Positions 1 through 10,964 of a stretch of 64,000 bases of DNA are shown here, one piece after another. Numbering within the stretch: position 1 is the stretch's first letter; every line of letters begins with the position of its first letter. This DNA is from Schizochytrium sp. TIO01. Its lineage: Eukaryota > Sar > Bigyra > Thraustochytrida > Thraustochytriidae. Location of the stretch: assembly GCA_004764695.1 (NCBI GenBank), contig SMSO01000031.1, positions 6,505,261 through 6,569,260 on the forward strand, given 5' to 3'. Position numbers and translations under genes: made by a program. The notes beneath the pieces were generated by a model. That model was not told the DNA's origin. It did no database searches and saw only the letters and a list, made by a program, of their open reading frames with translations.

Positions 1-30
1 GTTCCTCTTTAGATTGCGCGAGATAACACA

Positions 31-70
31 TTCACTCATTCATTCATTCATTCATTCATTCATTCACTCA
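31..70. repeat. (ATTC)n microsatellite
   Basis: About eight near-perfect copies of the tetranucleotide ATTC, with an ACTC variant at each end. Confidence 0.9.
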
Positions 71-108
71 TTTGGATGGGAAATAAAAGTAAAATAAAAG
101 CCATTCGA

Positions 109-172
109 ACATTCAAACATTCAAACATTCAAACATTCAACACTCAAACACTCAAACATTCAAACATTCACT
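109..172. repeat. ATTCAAAC 8-base tandem repeat
   Basis: Eight-base unit repeated about eight times with small variants (ACTCAAAC). It is related in composition to the ATTC run just upstream. Confidence 0.85.
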
Positions 173-1169
173 CAGGTCTTCTTCCTTGCAGAACAGCGGG
201 AGCGGCAGCGCAAGGCGGCCTCAGGGAGACTTTGGAATCCTCGACAGCGGCAGGCTCTGAGAGAGGCGGCGGGCGCCAGGCCTCTCCCTCCCTCCCTCCC
301 AAGTCGCGGCGTTTCGATTCGAACCGCCTTCCTGTTCTACGTAGAAGTGGCAGGTATTTTTGTTTTTGTTTTTGCTCGAGCGCTCGATAAATTGCTTTTC
401 GTTTGCTTGCTAGCTTCGACTTCTTCCGCATTCACCAATCTCCACCTCTGCGGCGGCCTCTCGTCGCTTTGCTTCGTTTGACTCCGTCGCTCGTGCCCAC
501 TGCGGCGCCTGGACATCTTCAACCCGCGCCGCGCCGCTCCCTCGTCGCTCGCAGCTCCCTCTGCCCAGCCCGAAGCCTTCACCGCGCGTTCACGAAGTAG
601 AAAGCAGAGCCAAATTCAACTTTCAGGTTAACCTCGCTAGGACACCAAGAGAGAAACCGCGAGCTCGCTACAGCTCGCTTTCAACACAGCTCCGAACCCC
701 TTGCTGGAGTCTTTCCTCTCTGGGCGAGCGGGCTGACGAGCAGATTCTGTGCTCGCTGCTCGCTCGCTTCTAGGTTGCTAGTAGCTCTGCCACCTCAATT
801 TACTCCTCTTTTTATTTTGAGCGAGCGTCTTGATTGAGCCTCTGCTTGTGCTCTACTGGCCCTCAACGTTTCTGGGTTCTTTAGGTCCTGGCACTTTTGC
901 TTCCCCATCGCAAGGCTGCTACCTTGACGCGTTGGTCCTGCTCCTCTTCGTGAAGCTCTTGACACAAACACGTTTAATTCACTACAGCCTGGGAGGTCTT
1001 TTGATACTTTAATTTGAACCTTTTCAAGTCTCAGCTTCGCACGGGTTGTGTGCAAGCCGAACGATCAGTTGGACTTGATAGTGAGTCCAGCTTACTGTAC
1101 GGTCTGAGAAGAGACGGCCTAGCTAGCTAAGAAAAGGGCTTTTCCTGTTTCTCGATCGAAGCGAATATA

Positions 1170-1811
1170 ATGGTACAATTTGTGTTCAGACACTTGAGCA
1201 TCTTCAAGCGGCCCTCCAGCATTGAAGGCAAGGAGAGCTGGGAAGAAGTTCACGAGCCACGAATTCTCCTAGACTTTAAAGTGGGTATCTCGTGCCTTCT
1301 CTTTCTCCTAGTTGCGGCCGTTTTATGGAGATACGGCGCCTGGTTTGGCGCATACACCTTCATTATCGTCACTCTCTTTTCCACGCTCTCTGATGCCGTC
1401 TACTACCGGCACTATTATCTCGACGTCATTGACCGATTGACCGCGACGCTCGGTGTTTTCTACATGTGTTGGTTCTCAACACGGTGGTTCATCGCAAGCG
1501 ACCTGACTCTCCTCGTAAGCTGGTGCAAACTTTTCTTGCAGGTTGGTAGTGCCATGACGCCATTCAAATTTTTGAACCAGTGCCGTCAATTCCCTGTTCG
1601 CTCAGAGCACTGGCGCAAGAACCACGTCTGGTGGCACATTACAGGTACAACTGCAATGATTCTCTGCATTTACGTTAGTCAGGGGGATCTCGACGACTAT
1701 TTTCAACAATTGCCTAATCTTGACATGGAAGCGCTCAAGGGCTACATCTCCGAGTCCCCTTTAGTGGAGCTCATCGACATCGAGCCTATTGTTAAATTTT
1801 TGGAAATGTAA
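1170..1811 (+). CDS. Multi-pass membrane protein, possibly CREST/TMEM8-like
   Basis: A 213-residue single-exon protein. Hydrophobic segments lie near residues 37-54, 58-74, 92-108, 112-128 and 155-169; the N-terminal 30 residues are soluble and basic, and the tail is acidic. The pattern is Ser71/Ser74 in the second segment, His81, Asp85 and Asp88 just after it, and a His-x3-His pair (152/156) at the start of the last segment. This resembles the Ser/Asp/His arrangement of the CREST superfamily of membrane hydrolases (alkaline ceramidase, PAQR, TMEM8/myomaker). That assignment is tentative; the gene itself is well supported by length and codon use. The ATG follows an in-frame AT-rich leader. 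The stop is TAA. Confidence 0.75.
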   Translation: MVQFVFRHLSIFKRPSSIEGKESWEEVHEPRILLDFKVGISCLLFLLVAAVLWRYGAWFGAYTFIIVTLFSTLSDAVYYRHYYLDVIDRLTATLGVFYMCWFSTRWFIASDLTLLVSWCKLFLQVGSAMTPFKFLNQCRQFPVRSEHWRKNHVWWHITGTTAMILCIYVSQGDLDDYFQQLPNLDMEALKGYISESPLVELIDIEPIVKFLEM

Positions 1812-3560
1812 ACTCCCTTTTCATTTATGTGAAACAATTCACGTTTGAAAGAGAGAGGTGAGAGTGAATTTAGTCACAGTGCTCCTACTGTGTTTTCCTT
1901 TGACATTCTTTTTACTTACATTTACCAACGCGCATTCCGCGCCTTTCAACGCATGGACTCAATCATAGCTTTGTTACTTTTGCAGGACTACTCTTTTTAC
2001 AACAGGCTTCACCCTGTTCAGAAGGTTTCATACGCGGTTCTACATCTCTCCATCCTTCAACAGTCACAGCAATACTGTTGAGGTGGTAACCTTTCTTTTT
2101 TAATTGCGCCTCGGTCTCTGTGGAGGATGCTGACGACCTAGTTATTTATTAGACGGGGTCGTCGGCAGCTCTTCTCTCAGGAAATCTCTGAGCCTTCAGC
2201 CCTCTTTTTATGCGAGTCCACTCTGCGTGTTAATCATGCGTTTCCATAATCACAAAAAATCACACACATCGGAAGATGGAGGAGAGGAGGAATTTCTTTC
2301 TGTTTTGCTACTACAGTTGTAGTGGCTCCCAAAGATTGCCTCACTCGCATGCTCTCTCCCGTTTTCTCCATGACGAATTAACCTCTTTGACATATTACAT
2401 ACACATCCTACTTCAACCACTCTTCCTAATTCCCCTCCCCTCTCGATTTCCTACAATTTATTTGTTATTGTTTTAGTCGCTTTGCTTCTGATCCAATCAT
2501 CAAAACACTCGCTCTTGTTTGCTCCGCCCTCATCCTGCCCCCCATTCCCCCCAACAAAAAAAAGGCTACGGTCTTGCGTTTCGAGAAACCTCGAGTGTTC
2601 TGCTCTTGTATCTCGTTCATGTACTACAGCAAGCTCTAAACATACATACCAGGTGTCGTCCGAGTTCATGTTTGCATCAGGTTCTAGGTCCTATTTACAA
2701 CAAGTGAATGAGTGCATCGTTTGCGCAACCCAGCATTGCGCTAATGCTAACCGTCCGTGAAGTGAAAACCTCCGCGTTGTCTGGCTGCCGAGGTACCTGC
2801 CCTCTGATGAACGAGCTTGAAGCATTCCCAAGCTCGTTTTGCGCCGCACCCCAAACTCAAGGTCTGACAGGTGCAATAAGTAGGCAGCTATTTAGCTAGC
2901 CTAGCCAGCTAGCTAGTCTTCTCAGCTACCATTAACGCAAGGATTCCCGGGTAGTCTGATGGTCTCCCCCCAGACCGAGAACTTCTTCGCGCAGAACTTC
3001 TTCTTCTTCTTCTTCTTCACGCAGAACTTCCTCGCGCAGAGCCCAAGTCCCTGCCTCCCCAGGCAAGCAGGCGCCGAGGCAGCTAGCTGCCTCCAGTTAA
3101 GCCCTTGCAAGTCTTTGCACACCCTGGCGAGGCGCAAATCCCGATCCGCAGGTGCTCCATATCGCCCCAGCTTTGGGGCCCTCGCGCTTCCTCGCTCAAG
3201 TTTTGCGCGAGCGCATCTTGAACTGAAGCCACCCACCTCAATCAGCACTGGCAATACCCATTGTGCTCACTCGCTTCTTATCACATCAGCTCCACAAGCG
3301 GAGCTCGAGTCTTCAGGGGGCTCTCGAGCGGTTTGATGGCGGCAGCAGTATCCATCTCCTGCGCAGACCATGGCGACGAGTCGTAGGTTATGCATGATCT
3401 GATGACAGCCACGAGCCGACTTCGAGAGCAGCTGTTGCCACAGTTGGAAAGAGAGCGCCCAAAGGCCGGAATCGCATGCGTATTGATTGCAAAAGCTCAG
3501 TTGTGCTTCCAAGCACGTACCAAACTCGAGGCGCCTCATCAGGCGGTCTGCCTCGCAGCT

Positions 3561-3605
3561 GTCAGTCAGTCAGTCAGTCAGTCAGTCAGTCAGTCAGTCA
3601 GTCAG
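3561..3605. repeat. (GTCA)11 microsatellite
   Basis: About 11 perfect copies of GTCA. The Ser-Val-Ser-Gln peptide frames across it are artefacts of the repeat. Confidence 0.95.
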
Positions 3606-3904
3606 ACCGACGCCAGCGAGCAGCGCGAGGGAAGGCTCGCCTGAAGCTTCGGCTCCGCTCGAGGCGGTCTTGTCTGCCGCTCCGCCCGACTCCTAGGCTC
3701 CTGGCGCTGCGTTTGACGCTTCCGCACGTTTTTTCACGAGCTGTTTCGATGCTCTCTCTGGCTATGGTTGTGCGAGACCATGAGGGAAATCGAATCGCCC
3801 GCGGAGCCAAGAGCCAAGTCGGGCGCCCGAGCGAGGTGGCAGGTGCCTTGCGCAAGGTGCACCCTGGACCAGCCGCAGGGGCCCGCGGGTCTCATGGGCT
3901 GGCG

Positions 3905-3970
3905 CTGCTTGCTTTGCTTGCTTTGCTTGCTTTGCTTGCTTTGCTTGCTTTGCTTGCTTTGCTTGCTTTG
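3905..3970. repeat. TGCTTGCTT 9-base tandem repeat
   Basis: About seven copies of a nine-base unit alternating TGCTT and GCTT blocks, immediately downstream of a GC-rich patch. Confidence 0.9.
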
Positions 3971-4098
3971 TTCGTGCGAGAGGTACCTTACAGAAGCAGG
4001 GCGATCTTAAATCTTGTGCCGCACTTTATGTGAAATGTAAATAAAATACAGCTTCGATGATGTTCTTTTCTCTCATTCATTATTAGTAGTTATTCTTT

Positions 4099-4139
4099 AT
4101 TTTGTTTTGTTTTGTTTTGTTTTGTTTGTTTTGTTTTGC
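4099..4139. repeat. (TTTTG)n microsatellite
   Basis: About eight copies of TTTTG, with one TTTG variant near the right end. Confidence 0.9.
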
Positions 4140-4328
4140 TTTATTATGTGATTGAATTATAACAGAAAATTGTAGTAAATAAGCTGTGTATAGGATGTAT
4201 CTTTTCATTTCATTGGTAAAACTCGTTTTACTGTTTTTTTGTTTTTTTGCCTTCTCAGTGCTACGGCCGACTATGTCATGCCTAGTGCTCACTAAGCAGC
4301 AATGCAGTGTGGTAACCTCACCTCAACC

Positions 4329-4381
4329 AAAGCAAAGCAAAGCAAAGCAAAGCAGAGCAAACCAAAACAAACCAAAGCAAA
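4329..4381. repeat. (AAAGC/AAACC)n microsatellite
   Basis: Pentanucleotide AAAGC run that degenerates into AAACC/AAAAC units at its right end. Confidence 0.85.
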
Positions 4382-5610
4382 CCCCAAAGATTCAGGGGAC
4401 AGGACTGGGAAACGGAGACATGTGAATCGAAGAGAGCTTTGCCGATCCAGTATGCACGCACAGCTCTACGAGCTTTGCAAGCGGTGGCTCCCTTGTTAGC
4501 TCTTTCTAAGCTATCTAGGAATTAAAGGGAAGAAAATATCACTTTCAAGATAGAAAAGAAAAGCAAAAACAAAAGCAGAAGTAAAAAGAAAAAGAGAAAA
4601 GAAAAAGAAACAGAAGGTACAAAAATCTCGGTCGTCCTCCTTTATCCTCGACCTGAGAATGCAAACCAACAGAGGATAACTGAGCGGCGAGGCGACAGAA
4701 AGAATATGCGTTGATCAAGGTTCACAATTACGCTATTCGTGCGCCCTTTTCCCGCCTAATTGCGGGTTTTGGGCACAGAAGAACGAGCGATTCCAAGCTT
4801 TCCCTAAACTTGGCCAAGAAACAAACAGACAAAAGCGAATCATTTTAAATTAATTAATTATAAACATATTACAATGAGAAAAATGGGAAAAAGCAAAACT
4901 TTAACTTTTGTAAAGTTCATAGTTAAAAAAAACAGGTCATCCCCAAATTCCGCCTCCACGCCCGACTCTCGCCGAGGCAGCGCTGGACTGAACGGGCTGT
5001 CAAGTGCTCGATCTTTGGGGATCATGAAGCAACGATGCCGTGGCCGCTGCTTTGAGCCAGTCTGCTCGAGCCTCGGCAGATCGTTTCGAAATGATGGATT
5101 GCTTTTGGGAAATTCGGTTTTTGGGGCCCTCTTCACATTGGCTCATAACAACTTCTTTTAGCATAATAGAAACGTTAATATAAACAACCAATAGAAAGAA
5201 AAAAAGAAAAAGAAAAAAGAAAAAGAAAATTTTGTTTCCAAGATGTGTCCGCTTCGAAATTCGATCGCGCAAGGATCCAGCAGAGGCGAATCCTCGCTCG
5301 TGCGGCCTCGGCAGCGCGGGCGCTCTTGCCTCTAGCTGACACCCGGCTTGAAAATCCATCTTGCATCCTCTCGAGCACGTCTTCTTCCTGCGCACGCCAG
5401 ACTCGTCCTCCTGAACCGGGTTCCTGGGTCCGCCAGAGGGACGATTCTTCACCCCTCTCCCATCATCTGCATCCTCCGCGACTCCGTTTCAACGATAGAC
5501 AACAAAGTTGAGGCTACATACTAAGGATTGTCTAGAACGGGCGCGGGCAGTTTCTTCAGCGTTGGCGCACTGCACGAAGGTGCTGAGCAGAAGTCGAAGT
5601 TCTGGTAGAC

Positions 5611-6759
5611 ATGGCCTCTCATGAGCAAGCTCATTTGGTGCTGATCGTGAAGCTTGTCTGCAAAGAAGGATGGTTCCGATTCGCGCACGAAGAAGCTCTC
5701 GCGTGCAGCTTGGTATGTCGCGCCTGGCGCGAGGCCTTACGAGGCTCACCAATTGAGGACAACGTCTGGCGAGACTTGGAGTGGGTCCAACAGTGCTTCC
5801 CACCACGAAGATCGTTTTGGAGACTCAGAGCACTTCGCCTCAAGGCAACAGTACCTTCACCTGCAAGAACTACAGACAAGTCACTCTACTATTATCAGAG
5901 CCAAGCTAAAGCGCACCGCCTTGATCGCGAATTGAAGAATCCGCTTGCGAAGATTGTACCGCAGCTTCGGCATCTTACAACCCTTTCACTTAGAACGGAC
6001 TTTTGCAAGGCGAACTCACTTGCAGCATTACAGGTATGCACTGCATTGGAGCACTTGCAGCTTGGAAGTACGGCATGCCACGTATCATTAGACTTTTTGC
6101 AAAACTGTACGAAGCTGAAAAGCTTAGAGATTCTCGATGGAAGCGCATTGAGGGACCTAGATGCCCTAAGCACGTGCTGCCCACGACTAGAAACTCTCAT
6201 CGTGAGACAAGGGGTACGCCTGCTCAACGTGGACGGCTTAAGAGGCTGTAAAAGCCTCAAAACTATTGACCTGACAGGAGCTCTAAAACTTCGCGATATT
6301 GAGGGTCTAACCATGTGCACCAAAGTAGAATCGTGCACGCTAGTGCGATGCCTTGTCCTCCGAAGCATTGCACCTTTACAAGAGTGTACGAAGTTAAAGA
6401 CCTTGTCTCTCACACACTGTGGCTTGTTAAGCTCAATTGAGGTATTGCAAAACAAGCACAATCTACAAAGTCTCTGGCTGGCGCACTGTCGTAGTCTGAA
6501 AGACCTTCAATGTCTAGCTCGTTGCTCGTCATTGCAGACGCTGAGCATCTGCAACTGCCCTGAATTATTCCATCCTAAAATTCTTGAGCCTGTATTGCAA
6601 CTAGACCATGTCAAAGAGCTCTATGCCTCAGGAATGCAGCGTGGTATTCTCGATGCCAAGGCCTCCCGACGAGTTGCTTTCGATTCAAACATGAATTGCA
6701 GCGTATTCACACGTTGGGGTGAGCCTCGTTTCAAAAGGCTTCGTGTAATCTCCTCCTAA
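5611..6759 (+). CDS. F-box/leucine-rich-repeat protein
   Basis: A 382-residue single-exon protein. Residues about 28-58 look like an F-box (helical, with L-V-C-R-x-W-R followed by W-R-D-L), the segment that binds Skp1 in SCF ubiquitin ligases. From about residue 110 to 330 there are roughly nine leucine-rich repeats of 22-26 residues with regularly spaced Leu and Cys, of the Cys-containing FBXL/AMN1 type (C-x-x-L-x-x-L-x-L). The repeats would select the substrate. The basic C-terminus (about 345-382) lacks repeats. The ATG at 5611 is the first in frame and begins just before the F-box. The substrate cannot be told from sequence. Confidence 0.85.
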   Translation: MASHEQAHLVLIVKLVCKEGWFRFAHEEALACSLVCRAWREALRGSPIEDNVWRDLEWVQQCFPPRRSFWRLRALRLKATVPSPARTTDKSLYYYQSQAKAHRLDRELKNPLAKIVPQLRHLTTLSLRTDFCKANSLAALQVCTALEHLQLGSTACHVSLDFLQNCTKLKSLEILDGSALRDLDALSTCCPRLETLIVRQGVRLLNVDGLRGCKSLKTIDLTGALKLRDIEGLTMCTKVESCTLVRCLVLRSIAPLQECTKLKTLSLTHCGLLSSIEVLQNKHNLQSLWLAHCRSLKDLQCLARCSSLQTLSICNCPELFHPKILEPVLQLDHVKELYASGMQRGILDAKASRRVAFDSNMNCSVFTRWGEPRFKRLRVISS

Positions 6760-6762
6760 TCT

Positions 6763-7369
6763 ATTCCAGCCTGATTCTGGACCTTAGCATCTCTGGTCTT
6801 TGCTCTTTGCTCTAGATCTAAGATGCTGTGTTAGTTCTATCTAACGTGACGAGCTTCAGGGCAGCCATGTGCACACTCTACTTGGGATTTCAAAATTTCC
6901 ACTCCCTGTCGTAGTGGGTCCAAGAAATGAAAAAACCCATGCTTTGACGATAAAAGTATTTATGAGGACGTACATGGTTCCTTCTGTAGACTTCCAAACA
7001 TTGTATAAACAAATTCGTATTTCTCAATTACATCTACTACTAGAATATCATTCTTACATTATATATCATCAAATTACCAAGGTTTCACATATCGCCCTTT
7101 TTACTGTGTATAGCTAGCAGCCAATTGGTTACTCTGGCTCACAGCACGCTGCTCAAGATTTGCACTAGGAAGGATTACGAAAGGAAAAGTCTATACAATT
7201 TTCAACTTTTTTTTGGTTTCATATTTTGCTCGTGTTCATCATGGAGTTTGTGTGGATAATATAGAGAGACAGGGGAAAGAGCAGCCGCAGGAACGTCTGC
7301 TCGCGCGCTAAAGGAGGGAGCAGGGACAGTATTTTCTATTGTTGTTGCTTGGGAGTTTTGTTTGGTTGC
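6763..7369. other. AT-rich spacer between convergent genes
   Basis: Intergenic region between the 3' ends of the F-box/LRR gene (+) and the PINX1-like gene (-). It is AT-rich (about 6930-7110) and contains no supported gene. It probably holds both polyadenylation regions. Confidence 0.6.
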
Positions 7370-8095
7370 TCATGAGGAGATGCCAAGGATGGCGTTGAGG
7401 TCGCCACGAGAATAAGAAGCAACGTCCTTGGCGCGCACAAGCTTCATGTGAACCTTGCGGGCCACAGTGACATCTTCCTTAGACTTCTTCTTGCGCTTCT
7501 TCTTCTTCTTCTCGTCGTCGCTAGATTCGTTTTCAACGTTGCTCTCCTCATCAGTTTCGTCGGGCTTGCTGCGTTTCTTGGAGGACTTCTTGTCCTTCTT
7601 AGACTTCTTTTTGGACTTCTTAGCATCGCCGTCTTCAATGTCTACCTCACCAGACTTGCGGGACTCAACGTTGACTACATCAATGTCGATCTCCTCCTCG
7701 CCATTCTCAAGCTTCTCGACGCGGACCAGAGTACGTGTCTCGCTAATCACTTGGTCAGTCGTGCCGGCAGCGGCCTTTTTCAGACGCTTCAGACGCCGGC
7801 GTTCCTCCTTGCGGACCTCAGCGTCGCGACCGTGGGACTGGTTCAAACTCTGGAGCACGTCGTTGAAGTTGCTGATCTGGCCAAGGAAGGCGGTGTTTCC
7901 AGCAACATCGTCATTGCTGCCCAGGCCCAGAAGGTCCGCGCGCTTATCAACCTTGACGTGAGCAGCGCGGCCATCTTCGTTTTTGCCAGCACCCTTGCCG
8001 TCAGTCCAGCCCATCTTGACGAGCATCTTGTAGCCAAACTTGCTCTTATCATTGGCCCAGCGCTGGTTCAACGTATCCATCTGAACGCCCGGCAT
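7370..8095 (-). CDS. PINX1: PINX1/Gno1-like G-patch protein
   Basis: A 241-residue protein read from the ATG at 8095; the open frame extends 11 codons upstream but only to a TTG. Residues about 13-60 form a G-patch: S-K-F-G-Y-K-M-L-x-K-M-G-W, then G-K-G-x-G-K and a short basic segment. The middle is a long Lys/Glu/Asp-rich low-complexity region typical of nucleolar proteins. The C-terminal 25 residues (R-A-K-D-V-A then L-N-A-I-L-G) match the conserved tail of the PINX1/Gno1/Pxr1 family. The family acts in rRNA and snoRNA maturation as a cofactor of a DEAH helicase; metazoan PINX1 also binds telomerase. It is divergently paired with RRP9 (start at 8896). Confidence 0.85.
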   Translation of the reverse strand: MPGVQMDTLNQRWANDKSKFGYKMLVKMGWTDGKGAGKNEDGRAAHVKVDKRADLLGLGSNDDVAGNTAFLGQISNFNDVLQSLNQSHGRDAEVRKEERRRLKRLKKAAAGTTDQVISETRTLVRVEKLENGEEEIDIDVVNVESRKSGEVDIEDGDAKKSKKKSKKDKKSSKKRSKPDETDEESNVENESSDDEKKKKKRKKKSKEDVTVARKVHMKLVRAKDVASYSRGDLNAILGISS

Positions 8096-8895
8096 AGTGA
8101 GAGCTTGATGCGAGATCCGAATGTACAATCAATCCCTACGAACGGCAAGGTTTGAGTTGCTTTGTTTTGTCTAAAATCACGAGTTTCCAAGAACCAGCAG
8201 ATCGGTGTACACCTGCTGCTGCTGCTGCTGTTTGACCTCGAGTGGCACGAGACAAGGTTTGGGGTCTCGCGAGATGCAAGCCCTGCCTATCGCACTGTAA
8301 CTACCCGCACAGCCAGCACGTGAGCGAAGAGAATGCGCGCAAACTCGCTGCTGGTTCTGGGTCTGAGGATTGGTGGTGGCCAGCACGACCTTCGCCCTTC
8401 TTCCAGCCTTCTTCGCCTCCTTCCTGCTCTTTCTTTCCTCCAGCCGCTCAGCATTTTCATACAGGTGTTTCCCTTCTCAAGTATTTCTCAAGGTATCGGA
8501 GCACTTACTTGTCGCAATTTCATCATCTTTCATAAGCACTCCTTTAAGATGCTCATACAAGTACCCCGTCGACTCCTTCACGGCCAGTGGTGCTGATATA
8601 TTTTATATGGGGCTTCGCAGGGCTCCTTGCAGACTGGTAGTAAATAATAGAGGTCTATTACCGCAATTATTTTGAGCTCGTCTCCATCATTCATTTTTGC
8701 CTGCTTAGGGGGACTCGTTCTTAATGTTCTAACACTAATATCAAAGCCTATAGGGTAAATTAGTAGGACTGGGGTAAAATAGAACGGGAACAAAGGGAAC
8801 AAAGTGGAGGGGCGAGCCGTGGCGGTGGAGAGCAATCAAAATCAAATCAGGCACCACCAGTCCCGCTTCTCGAGCAGACTGCAGCGTTGGTCGCG
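8096..8895. promoter_or_regulatory. Shared bidirectional upstream region of PINX1-like and RRP9 genes
   Basis: About 800 bases separate the two divergent start codons. It contains a CTG run (8213-8230), a CT-rich stretch (about 8390-8460) and no supported coding sequence. Both flanking genes act in nucleolar RNA processing, so co-regulation is plausible but inferred. No specific promoter element was recognised. Confidence 0.5.
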
Positions 8896-10964
8896 ATGAA
8901 TCAGAAGCGCGCGGGCGCCGCTTCGGCACAGGTACGTGATGATTGAAAACTTGGTGCAAGAAACTGCGTGGAGGCTAGCCTCCTGTTCAGGAGACGCTTC
9001 GCCTTGCCGCATTTAGGCCGTGAGCACTGGAGGCCACTGGCTGGCAGCCAACCAACCGTCCTTTCGATGGCTTATTGATCCATAGTGGATAATAAGATCG
9101 ATGTGATATGGGCAGGGCGCGTAGTTTTTGTCAGGGGACACGAAGAAGACGAAGGGTATGATGTTGTGATTGGGCCGGTGAAGATTTCTGCAGTTTTGAC
9201 ACTTAATGGAATTCCTCGTTTCTGATTCCGTGTGATAGCGGAAAGTGAGACTGTCCAAACCTAGGCTGTGATGGCCGACTGAGGCTCCCAGATCAACAAT
9301 CATTATCTAAAGACCTGTATACGCCGCTGTGCAGGTCTGTGCAATTGTCTTTTTCCTTTCTTCTGTGTTCTAGCGTTGGAAAGCTTATGTCTTGCCTTGG
9401 CTAAAAATGGATGGTCACCATGACTGGCTAGCTTGGCAAGGTTCCATCCATGTGCTAAAGCGCTCATGAGAGAGTTCACGTTCTCAGGACAAAGGAAAAT
9501 AAACAAGAAAATGAGGAAACTAACTTTTGATGATGATAACTTCTTCTCCTTACACAGAAATATCAATCAAACGGCACTAAACGTCCTCGTCGCGAGAATA
9601 AACTCAAGGTCGATTGGGAACTTGATAGCAACGATGCCGACTCTGATCTAGAAGACAACCAGCAACAGAAGAAGCAGCAGGAGGATCTGGAAGAGCTTCA
9701 AAAGCAGAAGGAAACTGTTGCTGAGAAGCGTCTTCGCGTTGCACGTGAGATCCTTGAGAAGGTTCGTGCTTCCCAGGTCCGTGCTGGTGTTGGCTCTGAT
9801 GGCGAAGAAGATGATGCTTCCGATGCTGGCGACGAGCTAAACGAAACTGTTGCGCGTGGTGCTGATCCCATGCTCGACCCTGTCACACGTAAACTCCACC
9901 ACGACCTTCTTCGCGCTGAGGGCCGCCTCCGGCGCGGTGCAGCTGCAAACCTGAATTCTGAGGAGATCACTGCTGTAAAGTGTCCTCGTATTCACCGTCA
10001 GTCCATTACCTCGGTTGCACTAAGTGCTGCAGAGGACTTCGCATATACTGGCTCCAAGGATTGCTCCATCGTACAATGGGATGTTGAGACTGGTAAGAAG
10101 ATTTGCCAGCTTCCGGGCCGCCCTGCCACCAAACAAGTAAGGCCTTCCAGTATCAAAGGCCATCATGATGAGATCATGGCTCTTTCCGTTAGTACTGATG
10201 GACGCTACCTTGCCAGCGGAGGCAAGGACAAGGTCATCCACATTTGGGATGTCCGCTCTAACACCCTTATCGATACCTTTTCCGGTCACCGTGATACTGT
10301 AACAGGTCTTTCGTTCCTGAAGGGTCAACACACGCTTTACTCTGCCTCGTTTGACCGTAGCGTCCGTGCATGGAACGTGGACGAAATGGCATATATCGAG
10401 TCTCTGTTTGGCCATCAGTCCGAGATCCTTGGCATTGATTGCTTATATCGCGAGCGAGCTGTGACCTGCTCCATGGATCGCACAGTTCGTTTCTGGAAGT
10501 TCCCTGAGGAATCACAGCTTGTGCTTCAGGGTGTCCATAAGTCTTCGATCGATACCATCTCAATGATCGACGAGGCACACTTTTTGACCGGATCACAAGA
10601 AGGAACTCTTGCTTTGTGGAGTACTGCAAAGAAGAAGCCAAGCTCCATCGTAAGACGCGCGCATGGTGATACCTGGGTCTGCTCCGTTGCGGCCATGCCA
10701 AATGCAGATGTAGCCGCCTCGGGCGCCTCTGATGGCTTTATTAAGCTCTGGAAGGTTGATACCACTGTCCGCCAGATCCGTGCTCCTTCTTTGATGAGCT
10801 TGCCTGTGCCGGGATACGTCAACGCTCTTGAGTTTGGAGCCTCTGGTCGCGTTTTGGTTGCAGGTACTGGCCAGGAGCACCGTTTGGGCCGTTGGGAGCG
10901 CAAGTCTGAGGGTCGTAACACACTCTACATCTTTAGACTGCCCGAGGTTCCTGAGGACTCATAA
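8896..10964 (+). CDS. RRP9: U3 snoRNP protein RRP9 (U3-55K), two exons
   Basis: WD40 protein of the U3 snoRNP, needed for 18S rRNA processing in the nucleolus. Exon 1 is 8896-8931 (12 codons from ATG) and exon 2 is 9558-10964; joined they give 480 residues, close to the roughly 475 of human RRP9. Exon 2 opens with a basic segment (K-R-P-R-R-E-N-K) and an acidic, Gln/Glu-rich coiled region to about residue 110, as in the family. From about residue 150 there are seven WD40 repeats with G-H and W-D signatures, such as S-K-D-C-S-I-V-Q-W-D and G-G-K-D-K-V-I-H-I-W-D. The last repeat is followed by the G-x-E-x-R-x-G-R-W family tail. The frame is continuous across the splice, which sets the start. 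Confidence 0.9.
8932..9557 (+). other. RRP9 intron
   Basis: A 626-base phase-0 intron. Donor is CAG|GTACGT and acceptor is TTACACAG after a CT-rich stretch. Removing it joins codon 12 to an exon whose frame is open upstream of the first internal ATG (9870) and has RRP9-like composition. No gene was seen inside it. Confidence 0.85.

Larger units (their letters stand above)
1..1169. other. Spacer upstream of the first gene, with two short tandem repeats
   Basis: No convincing gene. The left end carries an ATTC tetranucleotide run (about 31-70) and an ATTCAAAC-type 8-base repeat (about 109-172). A GC-rich, CT-rich stretch follows (about 180-600), then AT-richer sequence leading to the ATG at 1170. 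The GC-rich stretch contains small open frames, but their composition is repetitive and no domain is visible. Most likely promoter and 5' leader of the membrane-protein gene; inference only. Confidence 0.5.
1815..5610. other. Long spacer with microsatellites, no supported gene
   Basis: About 3.8 kb between the membrane-protein gene and the F-box/LRR gene. It holds AGCTAGCTAG-type palindromic sequence (about 2893-2915), a TTC run (about 2999-3018), GTCA, TGCTTGCTT, TTTTG and AAAGC repeats (listed separately), and purine-rich tracts (about 4550-4615 and 5195-5230). Open frames here are short, overlap on both strands and are repeat-driven. GC-rich patches at about 3040-3240, 3600-3900, 4950-5090 and 5250-5480 may be promoter/leader DNA of the downstream gene or decayed repeats. 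Confidence 0.5.

Noticed and set aside
300-420. tRNA on the minus strand near GGTTCGAATC
   Set aside because: A B-box-like string only; no A-box and no pairing stems around it.
3390-4033. Overlapping frames with Ser-Val-Ser-Gln and Leu-Leu-Ala repeats
   Set aside because: Produced by the GTCA and TGCTTGCTT repeats; several frames are open at once, which indicates repeat artefact.
7448-8155. Leu-rich 235-codon plus-strand frame
   Set aside because: Antisense shadow of the Lys/Glu-rich PINX1-like gene.
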